From Tachypleus tridentatus (Eukaryota; Arthropoda; Merostomata; Xiphosura; Limulidae): a DNA stretch of 64,000 bases. The translations under genes and the position numbers were made by a program. Shown here piece by piece: positions 1 to 11,308 of the stretch (the first letter of the stretch is position 1; each line of letters opens with the position of its first letter). Location: NCBI RefSeq assembly GCF_004210375.1, contig NC_134825.1, forward strand, positions 434,001 to 498,000, written 5' to 3'. Below the pieces are notes generated by a model. The model was given only the letters and a program-made list of their open reading frames with translations. It had not been told where the DNA came from and did not search any database.

Positions 1-3000
1 CACTGTTAATCTAAGTTAAGATGGCCGTCTTATTCCACCTTCCCTTATTACTGTTCTTACAGTAAGATAAGTCCCTGTACTAAATCCACTGTTAATCTAA
101 GTTAAGATGGCCGTCTTATTCCACCTTCCCTTATTACTGTTCTTACAGTAAGATAAGTCCCTGTACTAAATCCACTGTTAATCTAAGTTAAGATGGCCGT
201 CTTATTCCACCTTCCCTTATTACTGTTCTTACAGTAAGATAAGTCCCTGTACTAAATCCACTGTTAATCTAAGTTAAGATGGCCGTCTTATTCCACCTTC
301 CCTTATTACTGTTCTTACAGTAAGATAAGTCCCTGTACTAAATCCACTGTTAATCTAAGTTAAGATGGCCGTCTTATTCCACCTTCCTTATTACTGTTCT
401 TACAGTAAGATAAGTCCCTGTACTAAATCCACTGTTAATCTAAGTTAAGATGGCCGTCTTATTCCATCTTCCCTTATTACTGTTCTTACAGTAAGATAAG
501 TCCCTGTACTAAATCCACTGTTAATCTAAGTTAAGATGGCCGTCTTATTCCACCTTCCCTTATTACTGTTCTTACAGTAAGATAAGTCCCTGTACTAAAT
601 CCACTGTTAATCTAAGTTAAGATGGCCGTCTTATTCCACCTTCCCTTATTACTGTTCTTACAGTAAGATAAGTCCCTGTACTAAATCCACTGTTAATCTA
701 AGTTAAGATGGCCGTCTTATTCCATCTTCCCTTATTACTGTTCTTACAGTAAGATAAGTCCCTGTACTAAATCCACTGTTAATCTAAGTTAAGATGGCCG
801 TCTTATTCCACCTTCCCTTATTACTGTTCTTACAGTAAGATAAGTCCCTGTACTAAATCCACTGTTAATCTAAGTTAAGATGGCCGTCTTATTCCACCTT
901 CCCTTATTACTGTTCTTACAGTAAGATAAGTCCCTGTACTAAATCCACTGTTAATCTAAGTTAAGATGGCCGTCTTATTCCATCTTCCCTTATTACTGTT
1001 CTTACAGTAAGATAAGTCCCTGTACTAAATCCACTGTTAATCTAAGTTAAGATGGCCGTCTTATTCCACCTTCCCTTATTACTGTTCTTACAGTAAGATA
1101 AGTCCCTGTACTAAATCCACTGTTAATCTAAGTTAAGATGGCCGTCTTATTCCATCTTCCCTTATTACTGTTCTTACAGTAAGATAAGTCCCTGTACTAA
1201 ATCCACTGTTAATCTAAGTTAAGATGGCCGTCTTATTCCACCTTCCCTTATTACTGTTCTTACAGTAAGATAAGTCCCTGTACTAAATCCACTGTTAATC
1301 TAAGTTAAGATGGCCGTCTTATTCCACCTTCCCTTATTACTGTTCTTACAGTAAGATAAGTCCCTGTACTAAATCCACTGTTAATCTAAGTTAAGATGGC
1401 CGTCTTATTCCATCTTCCCTTATTACTGTTCTTACAGTAAGATAAGTCCCTGTACTAAATCCACTGTTAATCTAAGTTAAGATGGCCGTCTTATTCCATC
1501 TTCCCTTATTACTGTTCTTACAGTAAGATAAGTCCCTGTACTAAATCCACTGTTAATCTAAGTTAAGATGGCCGTCTTATTCCACCTTCCCTTATTACTG
1601 TTCTTACAGTAAGATAAGTCCCTGTACTAAATCCACTGTTAATCTAAGTTAAGATGGCCGTCTTATTCCACCTTCCCTTATTACTGTTCTTACAGTAAGA
1701 TAAGTCCCTGTACTAAATCCACTGTTAATCTAAGTTAAGATGGCCGTCTTATTCCACCTTCCCTTATTACTGTTCTTACAGTAAGATAAGTCCCTGTACT
1801 AAATCCACTGTTAATCTAAGTTAAGATGGCCGTCTTATTCCACCTTCCCTTATTACTGTTCTTACAGTAAGATAAGTCCCTGTACTAAATCCACTGTTAA
1901 TCTAAGTTAAGATGGCCGTCTTATTCCACCTTCCCTTATTACTGTTCTTACAGTAAGATAAGTCCCTGTACTAAATCCACTGTTAATCTAAGTTAAGATG
2001 GCCGTCTTATTCCACCTTCCCTTATTACTGTTCTTACAGTAAGATAAGTCCCTGTACTAAATCCACTGTTAATCTAAGTTAAGATGGCCGTCTTATTCCA
2101 CCTTCCCTTATTACTGTTCTTACAGTAAGATAAGTCCCTGTACTAAATCCACTGTTAATCTAAGTTAAGATGGCCGTCTTATTCCACCTTCCCTTATTAC
2201 TGTTCTTACAGTAAGATAAGTCCCTGTACTAAATCCACTGTTAATCTAAGTTAAGATGGCCGTCTTATTCCATCTTCCCTTATTACTGTTCTTACAGTAA
2301 GATAAGTCCCTGTACTAAATCCACTGTTAATCTAAGTTAAGATGGCCGTCTTATTCCACCTTCCCTTATTACTGTTCTTACAGTAAGATAAGTCCCTGTA
2401 CTAAATCCACTGTTAATCTAAGTTAAGATGGCCGTCTTATTCCATCTTCCCTTATTACTGTTCTTACAGTAAGATAAGTCCCTGTACTAAATCCACTGTT
2501 AATCTAAGTTAAGATGGCCGTCTTATTCCACCTTCCCTTATTACTGTTCTTACAGTAAGATAAGTCCCTGTACTAAATCCACTGTTAATCTAAGTTAAGA
2601 TGGCCGTCTTATTCCACCTTCCCTTATTACTGTTCTTACAGTAAGATAAGTCCCTGTACTAAATCCACTGTTAATCTAAGTTAAGATGGCCGTCTTATTC
2701 CACCTTCCCTTATTACTGTTCTTACAGTAAGATAAGTCCCTGTACTAAATCCACTGTTAATCTAAGTTAAGATGGCCGTCTTATTCCATCTTCCCTTATT
2801 ACTGTTCTTACAGTAAGATAAGTCCCTGTACTAAATCCACTGTTAATCTAAGTTAAGATGGCCGTCTTATTCCACCTTCCCTTATTACTGTTCTTACAGT
2901 AAGATAAGTCCCTGTACTAAATCCACTGTTAATCTAAGTTAAGATGGCCGTCTTATTCCACCTTCCCTTATTACTGTTCTTACAGTAAGATAAGTCCCTG

Positions 3001-6000
3001 TACTAAATCCACTGTTAATCTAAGTTAAGATGGCCGTCTTATTCCACCTTCCCTTATTACTGTTCTTACAGTAAGATAAGTCCCTGTACTAAATCCACTG
3101 TTAATCTAAGTTAAGATGGCCGTCTTATTCCATCTTCCCTTATTACTGTTCTTACAGTAAGATAAGTCCCTGTACTAAATCCACTGTTAATCTAAGTTAA
3201 GATGGCCGTCTTATTCCACCTTCCCTTATTACTGTTCTTACAGTAAGATAAGTCCCTGTACTAAATCCACTGTTAATCTAAGTTAAGATGGCCGTCTTAT
3301 TCCACCTTCCCTTATTACTGTTCTTACAGTAAGATAAGTCCCTGTACTAAATCCACTGTTAATCTAAGTTAAGATGGCCGTCTTATTCCACCTTCCCTTA
3401 TTACTGTTCTTACAGTAAGATAAGTCCCTGTACTAAATCCACTGTTAATCTAAGTTAAGATGGCCGTCTTATTCCACCTTCCCTTATTACTGTTCTTACA
3501 GTAAGATAAGTCCCTGTACTAAATCCACTGTTAATCTAAGTTAAGATGGCCGTCTTATTCCATCTTCCTTATTACTGTTCTTACAGTAAGATAAGTCCCT
3601 GTACTAAATCCACTGTTAATCTAAGTTAAGATGGCCGTCTTATTCCATCTTCCCTTATTACTGTTCTTACAGTAAGATAAGTCCCTGTACTAAATCCACT
3701 GTTAATCTAAGTTAAGATGGCCGTCTTATTCCATCTTCCCTTATTACTGTTCTTACAGTAAGATAAGTCCCTGTACTAAATCCACTGTTAATCTAAGTTA
3801 AGATGGCCGTCTTATTCCACCTTCCCTTATTACTGTTCTTACAGTAAGATAAGTCCCTGTACTAAATCCACTGTTAATCTAAGTTAAGATGGCCGTCTTA
3901 TTCCATCTTCCCTTATTACTGTTCTTACAGTAAGATAAGTCCCTGTACTAAATCCACTGTTAATCTAAGTTAAGATGGCCGTCTTATTCCACCTTCCCTT
4001 ATTACTGTTCTTACAGTAAGATAAGTCCCTGTACTAAATCCACTGTTAATCTAAGTTAAGATGGCCGTCTTATTCCACCTTCCCTTATTACTGTTCTTAC
4101 AGTAAGATAAGTCCCTGTACTAAATCCACTGTTAATCTAAGTTAAGATGGCCGTCTTATTCCACCTTCCCTTATTACTGTTCTTACAGTAAGATAAGTCC
4201 CTGTACTAAATCCACTGTTAATCTAAGTTAAGATGGCCGTCTTATTCCATCTTCCCTTATTACTGTTCTTACAGTAAGATAAGTCCCTGTACTAAATCCA
4301 CTGTTAATCTAAGTTAAGATGGCCGTCTTATTCCACCTTCCCTTATTACTGTTCTTACAGTAAGATAAGTCCCTGTACTAAATCCACTGTTAATCTAAGT
4401 TAAGATGGCCGTCTTATTCCATCTTCCCTTATTACTGTTCTTACAGTAAGATAAGTCCCTGTACTAAATCCACTGTTAATCTAAGTTAAGATGGCCGTCT
4501 TATTCCACCTTCCCTTATTACTGTTCTTACAGTAAGATAAGTCCCTGTACTAAATCCACTGTTAATCTAAGTTAAGATGGCCGTCTTATTCCATCTTCCC
4601 TTATTACTGTTCTTACAGTAAGATAAGTCCCTGTACTAAATCCACTGTTAATCTAAGTTAAGATGGCCGTCTTATTCCACCTTCCCTTATTACTGTTCTT
4701 ACAGTAAGATAAGTCCCTGTACTAAATCCACTGTTAATCTAAGTTAAGATGGCCGTCTTATTCCACCTTCCCTTATTACTGTTCTTACAGTAAGATAAGT
4801 CCCTGTACTAAATCCACTGTTAATCTAAGTTAAGATGGCCGTCTTATTCCACCTTCCCTTATTACTGTTCTTACAGTAAGATAAGTCCCTGTACTAAATC
4901 CACTGTTAATCTAAGTTAAGATGGCCGTCTTATTCCACCTTCCCTTATTACTGTTCTTACAGTAAGATAAGTCCCTGTACTAAATCCACTGTTAATCTAA
5001 GTTAAGATGGCCGTCTTATTCCATCTTCCCTTATTACTGTTCTTACAGTAAGATAAGTCCCTGTACTAAATCCACTGTTAATCTAAGTTAAGATGGCCGT
5101 CTTATTCCACCTTCCCTTATTACTGTTCTTACAGTAAGATAAGTCCCTGTACTAAATCCACTGTTAATCTAAGTTAAGATGGCCGTCTTATTCCACCTTC
5201 CCTTATTACTGTTCTTACAGTAAGATAAGTCCCTGTACTAAATCCACTGTTAATCTAAGTTAAGATGGCCGTCTTATTCCACCTTCCCTTATTACTGTTC
5301 TTACAGTAAGATAAGTCCCTGTACTAAATCCACTGTTAATCTAAGTTAAGATGGCCGTCTTATTCCATCTTCCCTTATTACTGTTCTTACAGTAAGATAA
5401 GTCCCTGTACTAAATCCACTGTTAATCTAAGTTAAGATGGCCGTCTTATTCCACCTTCCCTTATTACTGTTCTTACAGTAAGATAAGTCCCTGTACTAAA
5501 TCCACTGTTAATCTAAGTTAAGATGGCCGTCTTATTCCACCTTCCCTTATTACTGTTCTTACAGTAAGATAAGTCCCTGTACTAAATCCACTGTTAATCT
5601 AAGTTAAGATGGCCGTCTTATTCCACCTTCCCTTATTACTGTTCTTACAGTAAGATAAGTCCCTGTACTAAATCCACTGTTAATCTAAGTTAAGATGGCC
5701 GTCTTATTCCACCTTCCCTTATTACTGTTCTTACAGTAAGATAAGTCCCTGTACTAAATCCACTGTTAATCTAAGTTAAGATGGCCGTCTTATTCCACCT
5801 TCCCTTATTACTGTTCTTACAGTAAGATAAGTCCCTGTACTAAATCCACTGTTAATCTAAGTTAAGATGGCCGTCTTATTCCATCTTCCCTTATTACTGT
5901 TCTTACAGTAAGATAAGTCCCTGTACTAAATCCACTGTTAATCTAAGTTAAGATGGCCGTCTTATTCCACCTTCCCTTATTACTGTTCTTACAGTAAGAT

Positions 6001-7587
6001 AAGTCCCTGTACTAAATCCACTGTTAATCTAAGTTAAGATGGCCGTCTTATTCCATCTTCCCTTATTACTGTTCTTACAGTAAGATAAGTCCCTGTACTA
6101 AATCCACTGTTAATCTAAGTTAAGATGGCCGTCTTATTCCATCTTCCCTTATTACTGTTCTTACAGTAAGATAAGTCTGTATAAATCCTGTTAATCTAAG
6201 TTAAGATGGCCGTCTTATTCCACCTTCCCTTATTACTGTTCTTACAGTAAGATAAGTCCCTGTACTAAATCCACTGTTAATCTAAGTTAAGATGGCCGTC
6301 TTATTCCACCTTCCCTTATTACTGTTCTTACAGTAAGATAAGTCCCTGTACTAAATCCACTGTTAATCTAAGTTAAGATGGCCGTCTTATTCCATCTTCC
6401 CTTATTACTGTTCTTACAGTAAGATAAGTCCCTGTACTAAATCCACTGTTAATCTAAGTTAAGATGGCCGTCTTATTCCATCTTCCCTTATTACTGTTCT
6501 TACAGTAAGATAAGTCCCTGTACTAAATCCACTGTTAATCTAAGTTAAGATGGCCGTCTTATTCCACCTTCCCTTATTACTGTTCTTACAGTAAGATAAG
6601 TCCCTGTACTAAATCCACTGTTAATCTAAGTTAAGATGGCCGTCTTATTCCATCTTCCCTTATTACTGTTCTTACAGTAAGATAAGTCCCTGTACTAAAT
6701 CCACTGTTAATCTAAGTTAAGATGGCCGTCTTATTCCACCTTCCCTTATTACTGTTCTTACAGTAAGATAAGTCCCTGTACTAAATCCACTGTTAATCTA
6801 AGTTAAGATGGCCGTCTTATTCCACCTTCCCTTATTACTGTTCTTACAGTAAGATAAGTCCCTGTACTAAATCCACTGTTAATCTAAGTTAAGATGGCCG
6901 TCTTATTCCACCTTCCCTTATTACTGTTCTTACAGTAAGATAAGTCCCTGTACTAAATCCACTGTTAATCTAAGTTAAGATGGCCGTCTTATTCCACCTT
7001 CCCTTATTACTGTTCTTACAGTAAGATAAGTCCCTGTACTAAATCCACTGTTAATCTAAGTTAAGATGGCCGTCTTATTCCATCTTCCCTTATTACTGTT
7101 CTTACAGTAAGATAAGTCCCTGTACTAAATCCACTGTTAATCTAAGTTAAGATGGCCGTCTTATTCCATTCCTTCCCTTATTACTGTTCTTACAGTAAGA
7201 TAAGTCCCTGTACTAAATCCACTGTTAATCTAAGTTAAGATGGCCGTCTTATTCCACCTTCCCTTATTACTGTTCTTACAGTAAGATAAGTCCCTGTACT
7301 AAATCCACTGTTAATCTAAGTTAAGATGGCCGTCTTATTCCATCTTCCCTTATTACTGTTCTTACAGTAAGATAAGTCCCTGTACTAAATCCACTGTTAA
7401 TCTAAGTTAAGATGGCCGTCTTATTCCACCTTCCCTTATTACTGTTCTTACAGTAAGATAAGTCCCTGTACTAAATCCACTGTTAATCTAAGTTAAGATG
7501 GCCGTCTTATTCCATCTTCCCTTATTACTGTTCTTACAGTAAGATAAGTCCCTGTACTAAATCCACTGTTAATCTAAGTTAAGATGG
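1..7587. repeat. 86-bp satellite array, 88 full units plus 24 nt
   Basis: Head-to-tail array of an 86-bp unit beginning cactgttaatctaag. Counting 88 units of 86 bp, correcting for the indels I see and adding a 24-nt partial unit gives exactly 7587, so the register is unbroken. Almost all variation is one C/T site (ccacctt or ccatctt) in irregular order. Exceptional units: 1-bp deletions near 381 and 3568, a unit short by 5 bases at 6173-6191, and a 2-bp insertion near 7167. Each unit holds a small inverted repeat, cttacagtaag. No coding frame is supported. The array starts at or before the window edge and runs into an assembly gap. Satellite function (centromeric, subtelomeric or none) cannot be told from this sequence. 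Confidence 0.98.
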
Positions 7588-8087
7588 NNNNNNNNNNNNN
7601 NNNNNNNNNNNNNNNNNNNNNNNNNNNNNNNNNNNNNNNNNNNNNNNNNNNNNNNNNNNNNNNNNNNNNNNNNNNNNNNNNNNNNNNNNNNNNNNNNNNN
7701 NNNNNNNNNNNNNNNNNNNNNNNNNNNNNNNNNNNNNNNNNNNNNNNNNNNNNNNNNNNNNNNNNNNNNNNNNNNNNNNNNNNNNNNNNNNNNNNNNNNN
7801 NNNNNNNNNNNNNNNNNNNNNNNNNNNNNNNNNNNNNNNNNNNNNNNNNNNNNNNNNNNNNNNNNNNNNNNNNNNNNNNNNNNNNNNNNNNNNNNNNNNN
7901 NNNNNNNNNNNNNNNNNNNNNNNNNNNNNNNNNNNNNNNNNNNNNNNNNNNNNNNNNNNNNNNNNNNNNNNNNNNNNNNNNNNNNNNNNNNNNNNNNNNN
8001 NNNNNNNNNNNNNNNNNNNNNNNNNNNNNNNNNNNNNNNNNNNNNNNNNNNNNNNNNNNNNNNNNNNNNNNNNNNNNNNNNNNNNNN
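7588..8087. other. Assembly gap, 500 N
   Basis: Exactly 500 N, a conventional placeholder length, so the true gap size is unknown. It follows directly on the 86-bp satellite, which probably caused the assembly break. Open frames crossing it are meaningless. Confidence 0.99.
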
Positions 8088-8493
8088 TGTTTAGTTATAA
8101 GTTGTTTGTTTTTTTTCAAATGTTGCGTTTTTTCTTCGCTGATTCCAGGAACATATGATATGCAGCAATGCAAGCTTTTATATCTATACTGGTTAATAAC
8201 CTAACATTCAAATGGAACGCTTCACACAATCCCATACACTTCCATCCCTAAGATGTGTGCCCGACAACGGTCAATTGTAAATTCTCTTTGTTAACTTGAA
8301 AATGACACAAGAAGGCCTAAACGTTGCTCTCTACTTTATTCTAATTAAAGTTTTAATACCCACACCAGCCGTCTTGAGAATACATATTTGATATATAGCT
8401 TGATAAAATATATAAAATTAGGTACTTGAGGAAGTTTGTTTATTTTCCAACAAATAATTATAATAAATCTGTTAATACTTAGTATTGAAGGGG
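8088..8493. other. Unassigned AT-rich sequence
   Basis: About 400 bases between the gap and the 66-bp repeat. No coding frame, RNA gene or recognised repeat is visible. Confidence 0.6.
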
Positions 8494-8955
8494 TTAAGAA
8501 AGAGAAGAAATAATAACTTGTACTGTTGTTTCTGTACATTATTAACGTTTGTTTTGGAATTAAGAAAGAGAAGAAATAATTACTTGTACTGTTGTTTCTG
8601 TACATTATTAACGTTTGTTTTGGAATTAAAAAAGAGAAGAAATAATAACTTGTACTGTTGTTTCTGTACATTATTAACGTTTGTTTTGGAATTAAGAAAG
8701 AGAAGAAATAATAACTTGTACTGTTGTTTCTGTACATTATTAACGTTTGTTTTGGAATTAAGAAAGAGAAGAAATAATAACTTGTACTGTTGTTTCTGTA
8801 CATTATTAACGTTTGTTTTGGAATTAAGAAAGAGAAGAAATAATAACTTGTACTGTTGTTTCTGTACATTATTAACGTTTGTTTTGGAATTAAGAAAGAG
8901 AAGAAATAATAACTTGTACTGTTGTTTCTGTACATTATTAACGTTTGTTTTGGAA
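8494..8955. repeat. 66-bp minisatellite, 7 units, ending in a SINE tail
   Basis: Seven nearly identical 66-bp units, each containing aagagaagaaataat and ending in cgtttgttttggaatt. The last unit passes without a break into the 3' end of a minus-strand SINE, whose own tail is tttgttttggaatttcgc. The repeat unit therefore includes the SINE terminus. Because 66 is a multiple of 3, long open frames appear on both strands (22-residue periodic peptides); these are artefacts. Confidence 0.95.
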
Positions 8956-9212
8956 TTTCGCACAAAGCTACTGAGGGCTATCTGTGCTAGCTGTCTCTAA
9001 TTTAGCAGTGTAAGACTAGAGGGAAGGCAGCTAGTCATCACCACCCACCGCCAACTCTTGGGCTACTCTTGTACCAACAAATAGTGGGATTGACCGTCAC
9101 ATTATAACGCCCCCACAGCTGGGAGGGCGAGCATGTTTGGCGCGACTCGAGGCGAACCCGCGACCCTCAGATTATGATGCGCACGCCTTAACGCGCTAGT
9201 CCATGCCAGGCC
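8944..9212 (-). mobile_element. SINE family A (tRNA-derived), near full length
   Basis: On the minus strand it reads from a tRNA-like head (ggcctggcatgga) through a conserved body to the tail gaaattccaaaacaaa. The tRNA-like head contains a B-box-like ggttcg segment. The body (lagging ggcggtgggtggtgatgac and taagggacggctagcac-type blocks) recurs about a dozen times in this window, so the family definition rests on internal comparison. No internal coding capacity; SINEs are transcribed by RNA polymerase III and mobilised by a partner LINE. Its 3' tail is shared with the adjoining 66-bp array. Confidence 0.93.
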
Positions 9213-9396
9213 ATGTATGAGCCTACACAACTTCATCAGCACACAAGATACTGTACAGTCACTTTGAATATAATAAACTCGTATTTTAGATGGACCTTGT
9301 AATAAAATTCAAAACGCTTCAAGTGAAGAAAGTCAGTGCAAAATTCATTTCTCATAAAAAGTATTCTTGTCTGGTAAGCAATTATCAACATAATCA

Positions 9397-9811
9397 GTGA
9401 TGTCGAGAAACCCACTTGTTGAGAAATTTATATGCAAAAACGGCTCGTTTGGGTTGAGAAAATATTTTACATAGATTGTTTGTTTGTTTTGGAATTTCGC
9501 ACAAATCTACTCGAGGGCTATCTGTGCTAGCCGTCCCTAATTTAGCAGTGTAAGACTAGAGGGAAGGCAGCTAGTCATCACCACCCACCGCCAACTCTTG
9601 GGCTACTCTTTAATTAACGAATAGTGGGATTAACCGTAACATTATAACGCCCCACGGCTGGGAGGGCAAGCATGTTTAGCGCGACGCGGGCGCGAACCCG
9701 CGACCCTCGGACTACGAGTCGCACGCCTTACGCGCTCGGCCATGCCAGGCCGATTTTACATAGAAGAGCGAACAACGTTTCGACCTTCTTCGGTCATCGT
9801 TAGGTTGTTAC
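9397..9811 (+). mobile_element. Penelope-like element terminal fragment, split by a SINE
   Basis: Block gtgatgtcgagaaaccca, then tatgcaaaaacggctcg, ggttgagaaaatattttac and, after the SINE insertion, agagcgaacaacgtttcgac with cttcttcggtcatcg. The same string of blocks recurs at 39404, 51676 and 61249. From memory, the acgtttcgaccttcttcgg block is typical of Penelope-like retroelement termini, and a Penelope-like reverse transcriptase lies at 42.2-42.9 kb. The family link is inference; the four-copy repeat is seen directly. Confidence 0.6.
9476..9752 (-). mobile_element. SINE family A with 12-bp target duplication
   Basis: Minus-strand SINE from head ggcctggcatggcc to tail ccaaaacaaacaaac. It is flanked by direct copies of attttacataga at 9464-9475 and 9753-9764, a 12-bp target-site duplication left by LINE-type retrotransposition. 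The insertion splits a Penelope-like fragment whose uninterrupted version is present at 61249, so it is younger than that fragment. Confidence 0.96.
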
Positions 9812-10289
9812 CAGGTAGAAAACGAAGCCCACGTTCAATTCCTTCTTAGCTGTATTCACACACGCTTTTTAATTTTAGAGTTCTTGTACAATAAAATCTG
9901 TCATTTTTCATATTGCAAAACATCTACGTACGTAAAATGCCAACTTTCTGTGCATAGTGAGAACATATTACAGAAAGAAACATTATTACCACTAGGAAAT
10001 GCCCCATTCTACACAGACTCAGATCATGTAACCTGCCATAATGTAGCTGTAAGTCACTGAAAACCAACACTATTATAAATAAACGTAAAAAGGTTCGATT
10101 TTCAAGAGGTGTATATAAATCTGGACTTTACAAACAACACATAATTATGTAATAAGTTCTTTTATTAACAATAACTAACTATAGGAGTCGTGTGTCCCCA
10201 CCGTAACAACCTAAGGAACGCTCCAGGATACACGAAACAATTACATGTATGTGTTATTGAGAACATTTAAGTGGTAAATAAAGTTTCTC
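9812..10289. other. Unassigned AT-rich sequence
   Basis: About 480 bases downstream of the Penelope-like fragment. Nothing coding or repetitive recognised. Confidence 0.5.
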
Positions 10290-10362
10290 GGCTCGATATG
10301 GCCAGGTGGTTAAGGCGCTTGACTGGTAATAAGAAAGTCGCAGGTTCGAATTCCCATCACGG
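10290..10362 (+). mobile_element. tRNA-like head of SINE family A (gatatggccaggtgg subtype)
   Basis: ggctcgatatggccaggtgg followed 50 bases later by gcaggttcgaattcccatca matches the tRNA-related head of the family A copies at 35462-35700 (minus) and 54116. The body is missing after the head. A- and B-box-like segments remain. It does not fold as a full tRNA because no matching acceptor 3' strand follows. Confidence 0.7.
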
Positions 10363-10403
10363 CTATGCGTAGAAACTTATTTGATTAGGAGTATGTGAAT
10401 AAA

Positions 10404-10496
10404 TTCCCAATGGCGCAGTTAATTAGCGTACAGTACTTAAAAGACAATGCTCGTGTGATATGCTAGGGTTGTGAGTTCGAACCTCACCTGGGGAAT
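10404..10496 (+). pseudogene. tRNA-Ile(UAU)-like relic with intron
   Basis: The sequence can be laid out as a tRNA: acceptor ttcccaa / tggggaa (6 of 7 pairs), D stem gcgc/gcgt, anticodon stem cagta/tgcta (4 of 5), a perfect T stem gtgag/ctcac around ttcgaac, and an ~18-nt intron one base past the anticodon position. tRNA-Ile(UAU) genes in animals are characteristically intron-bearing, and the layout ggcgcag...gtactta...ttgtgagttcga resembles that family. Three things argue against function: the anticodon triplet reads TAA not TAT, the D loop lacks the conserved GG, and the acceptor has an A-G mismatch. Either a decayed gene or the head of an unrecognised SINE. Confidence 0.7.
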
Positions 10497-10505
10497 GTAG
10501 CTTTT

Positions 10506-10611
10506 GCCCCCCAGTGGCTCAGCGGTATGTCTGCGGACCAACCAGGCTAAAAATCGGGTTTCTGGTGAGGTAGAGCACGGATAGCGTTGTGCTCAATTCA
10601 AAACAACAATA
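10506..10611 (+). mobile_element. SINE family B (tRNA-derived)
   Basis: Starts gccccccagtggctcagcgg, which contains a good RNA polymerase III A box (tggctcagcgg), and continues gtatgtctgcggac to a tail gtgctcaattcaaaacaaca. Similar copies lie at 22214, 39983 and 49049 (plus) and 24466 (minus). The B box is decayed (gggtttctgg). Confidence 0.8.
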
Positions 10612-11308
10612 GCTTAACGTAAAACCTTTTGAAACAAACGAAACTTTAAATTTTGTGTGTGTACGTGCATGTATCACAGTTTGGAAATGAAAAAAACAAT
10701 CTGTAATTATTAATTGTTTTCAAATCACATAGTTTTTACAAATAGGTTCATTCAAAAGAAACACATTTATTAATTTGTTTTTGATGCTTCTTTAAAATGT
10801 AGTCTATGTGGAGTCGTCACAAAAGCTACTTGGCTGTCATTGGCCAAACTGATTCAAAGGTGAAAGTTGTGAAGATCAGGCGGGGTACGTGAGTTAGGAT
10901 ATAATTTGTAAGTGTAGTCATTGAAATTTGTAGTTAGCGTTAATCATTTGATTCTTGTTATTAATTTTTTTATAAATCACCACAATAATATATTATTAAT
11001 CTGCTATTACTAGAATATCTTCATTATGCGGACATATTTAACACTTAAACTTTGAAGAAAAGATAGATTATGACTCAGAATCCAATTCAAACTGAATGAA
11101 ATTGGATGTTTTCTTCGATTTCGAACCAAATGTAGCTATCTGGAAACTGAAGTGACACACCAACTTGTCATGTACATGTAGGCCTCTTGTAACCAGGCTT
11201 AGATTTAATTATAATTTTCAGTTGTAAATGTACATATTTTAAGTTATTAGTAATAAAGCGCGAAGGAAGTTGTAACAATGTGATAAAAATGTAGTAATAA
11301 TTAAGAGT
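10612..11308. other. Unassigned AT-rich sequence
   Basis: About 700 bases without a supported gene, RNA or repeat. Confidence 0.5.

Noticed and set aside
1-7587. CRISPR-like array
   Set aside because: The repeat is continuous 86-bp satellite without unique spacers, in a eukaryotic context.
7574-8204. Open frames of about 200 codons on both strands
   Set aside because: They consist almost entirely of N positions in an assembly gap.
8345-9000. Periodic 22-residue peptides on both strands (206 and 171 codons)
   Set aside because: They are translations of a 66-bp tandem repeat; its length is a multiple of three and the unit lacks stops, so both strands stay open.
10290-10362. Functional tRNA gene
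   Set aside because: A and B boxes are present but no acceptor stem closes the fold; it matches the head of SINE family A.
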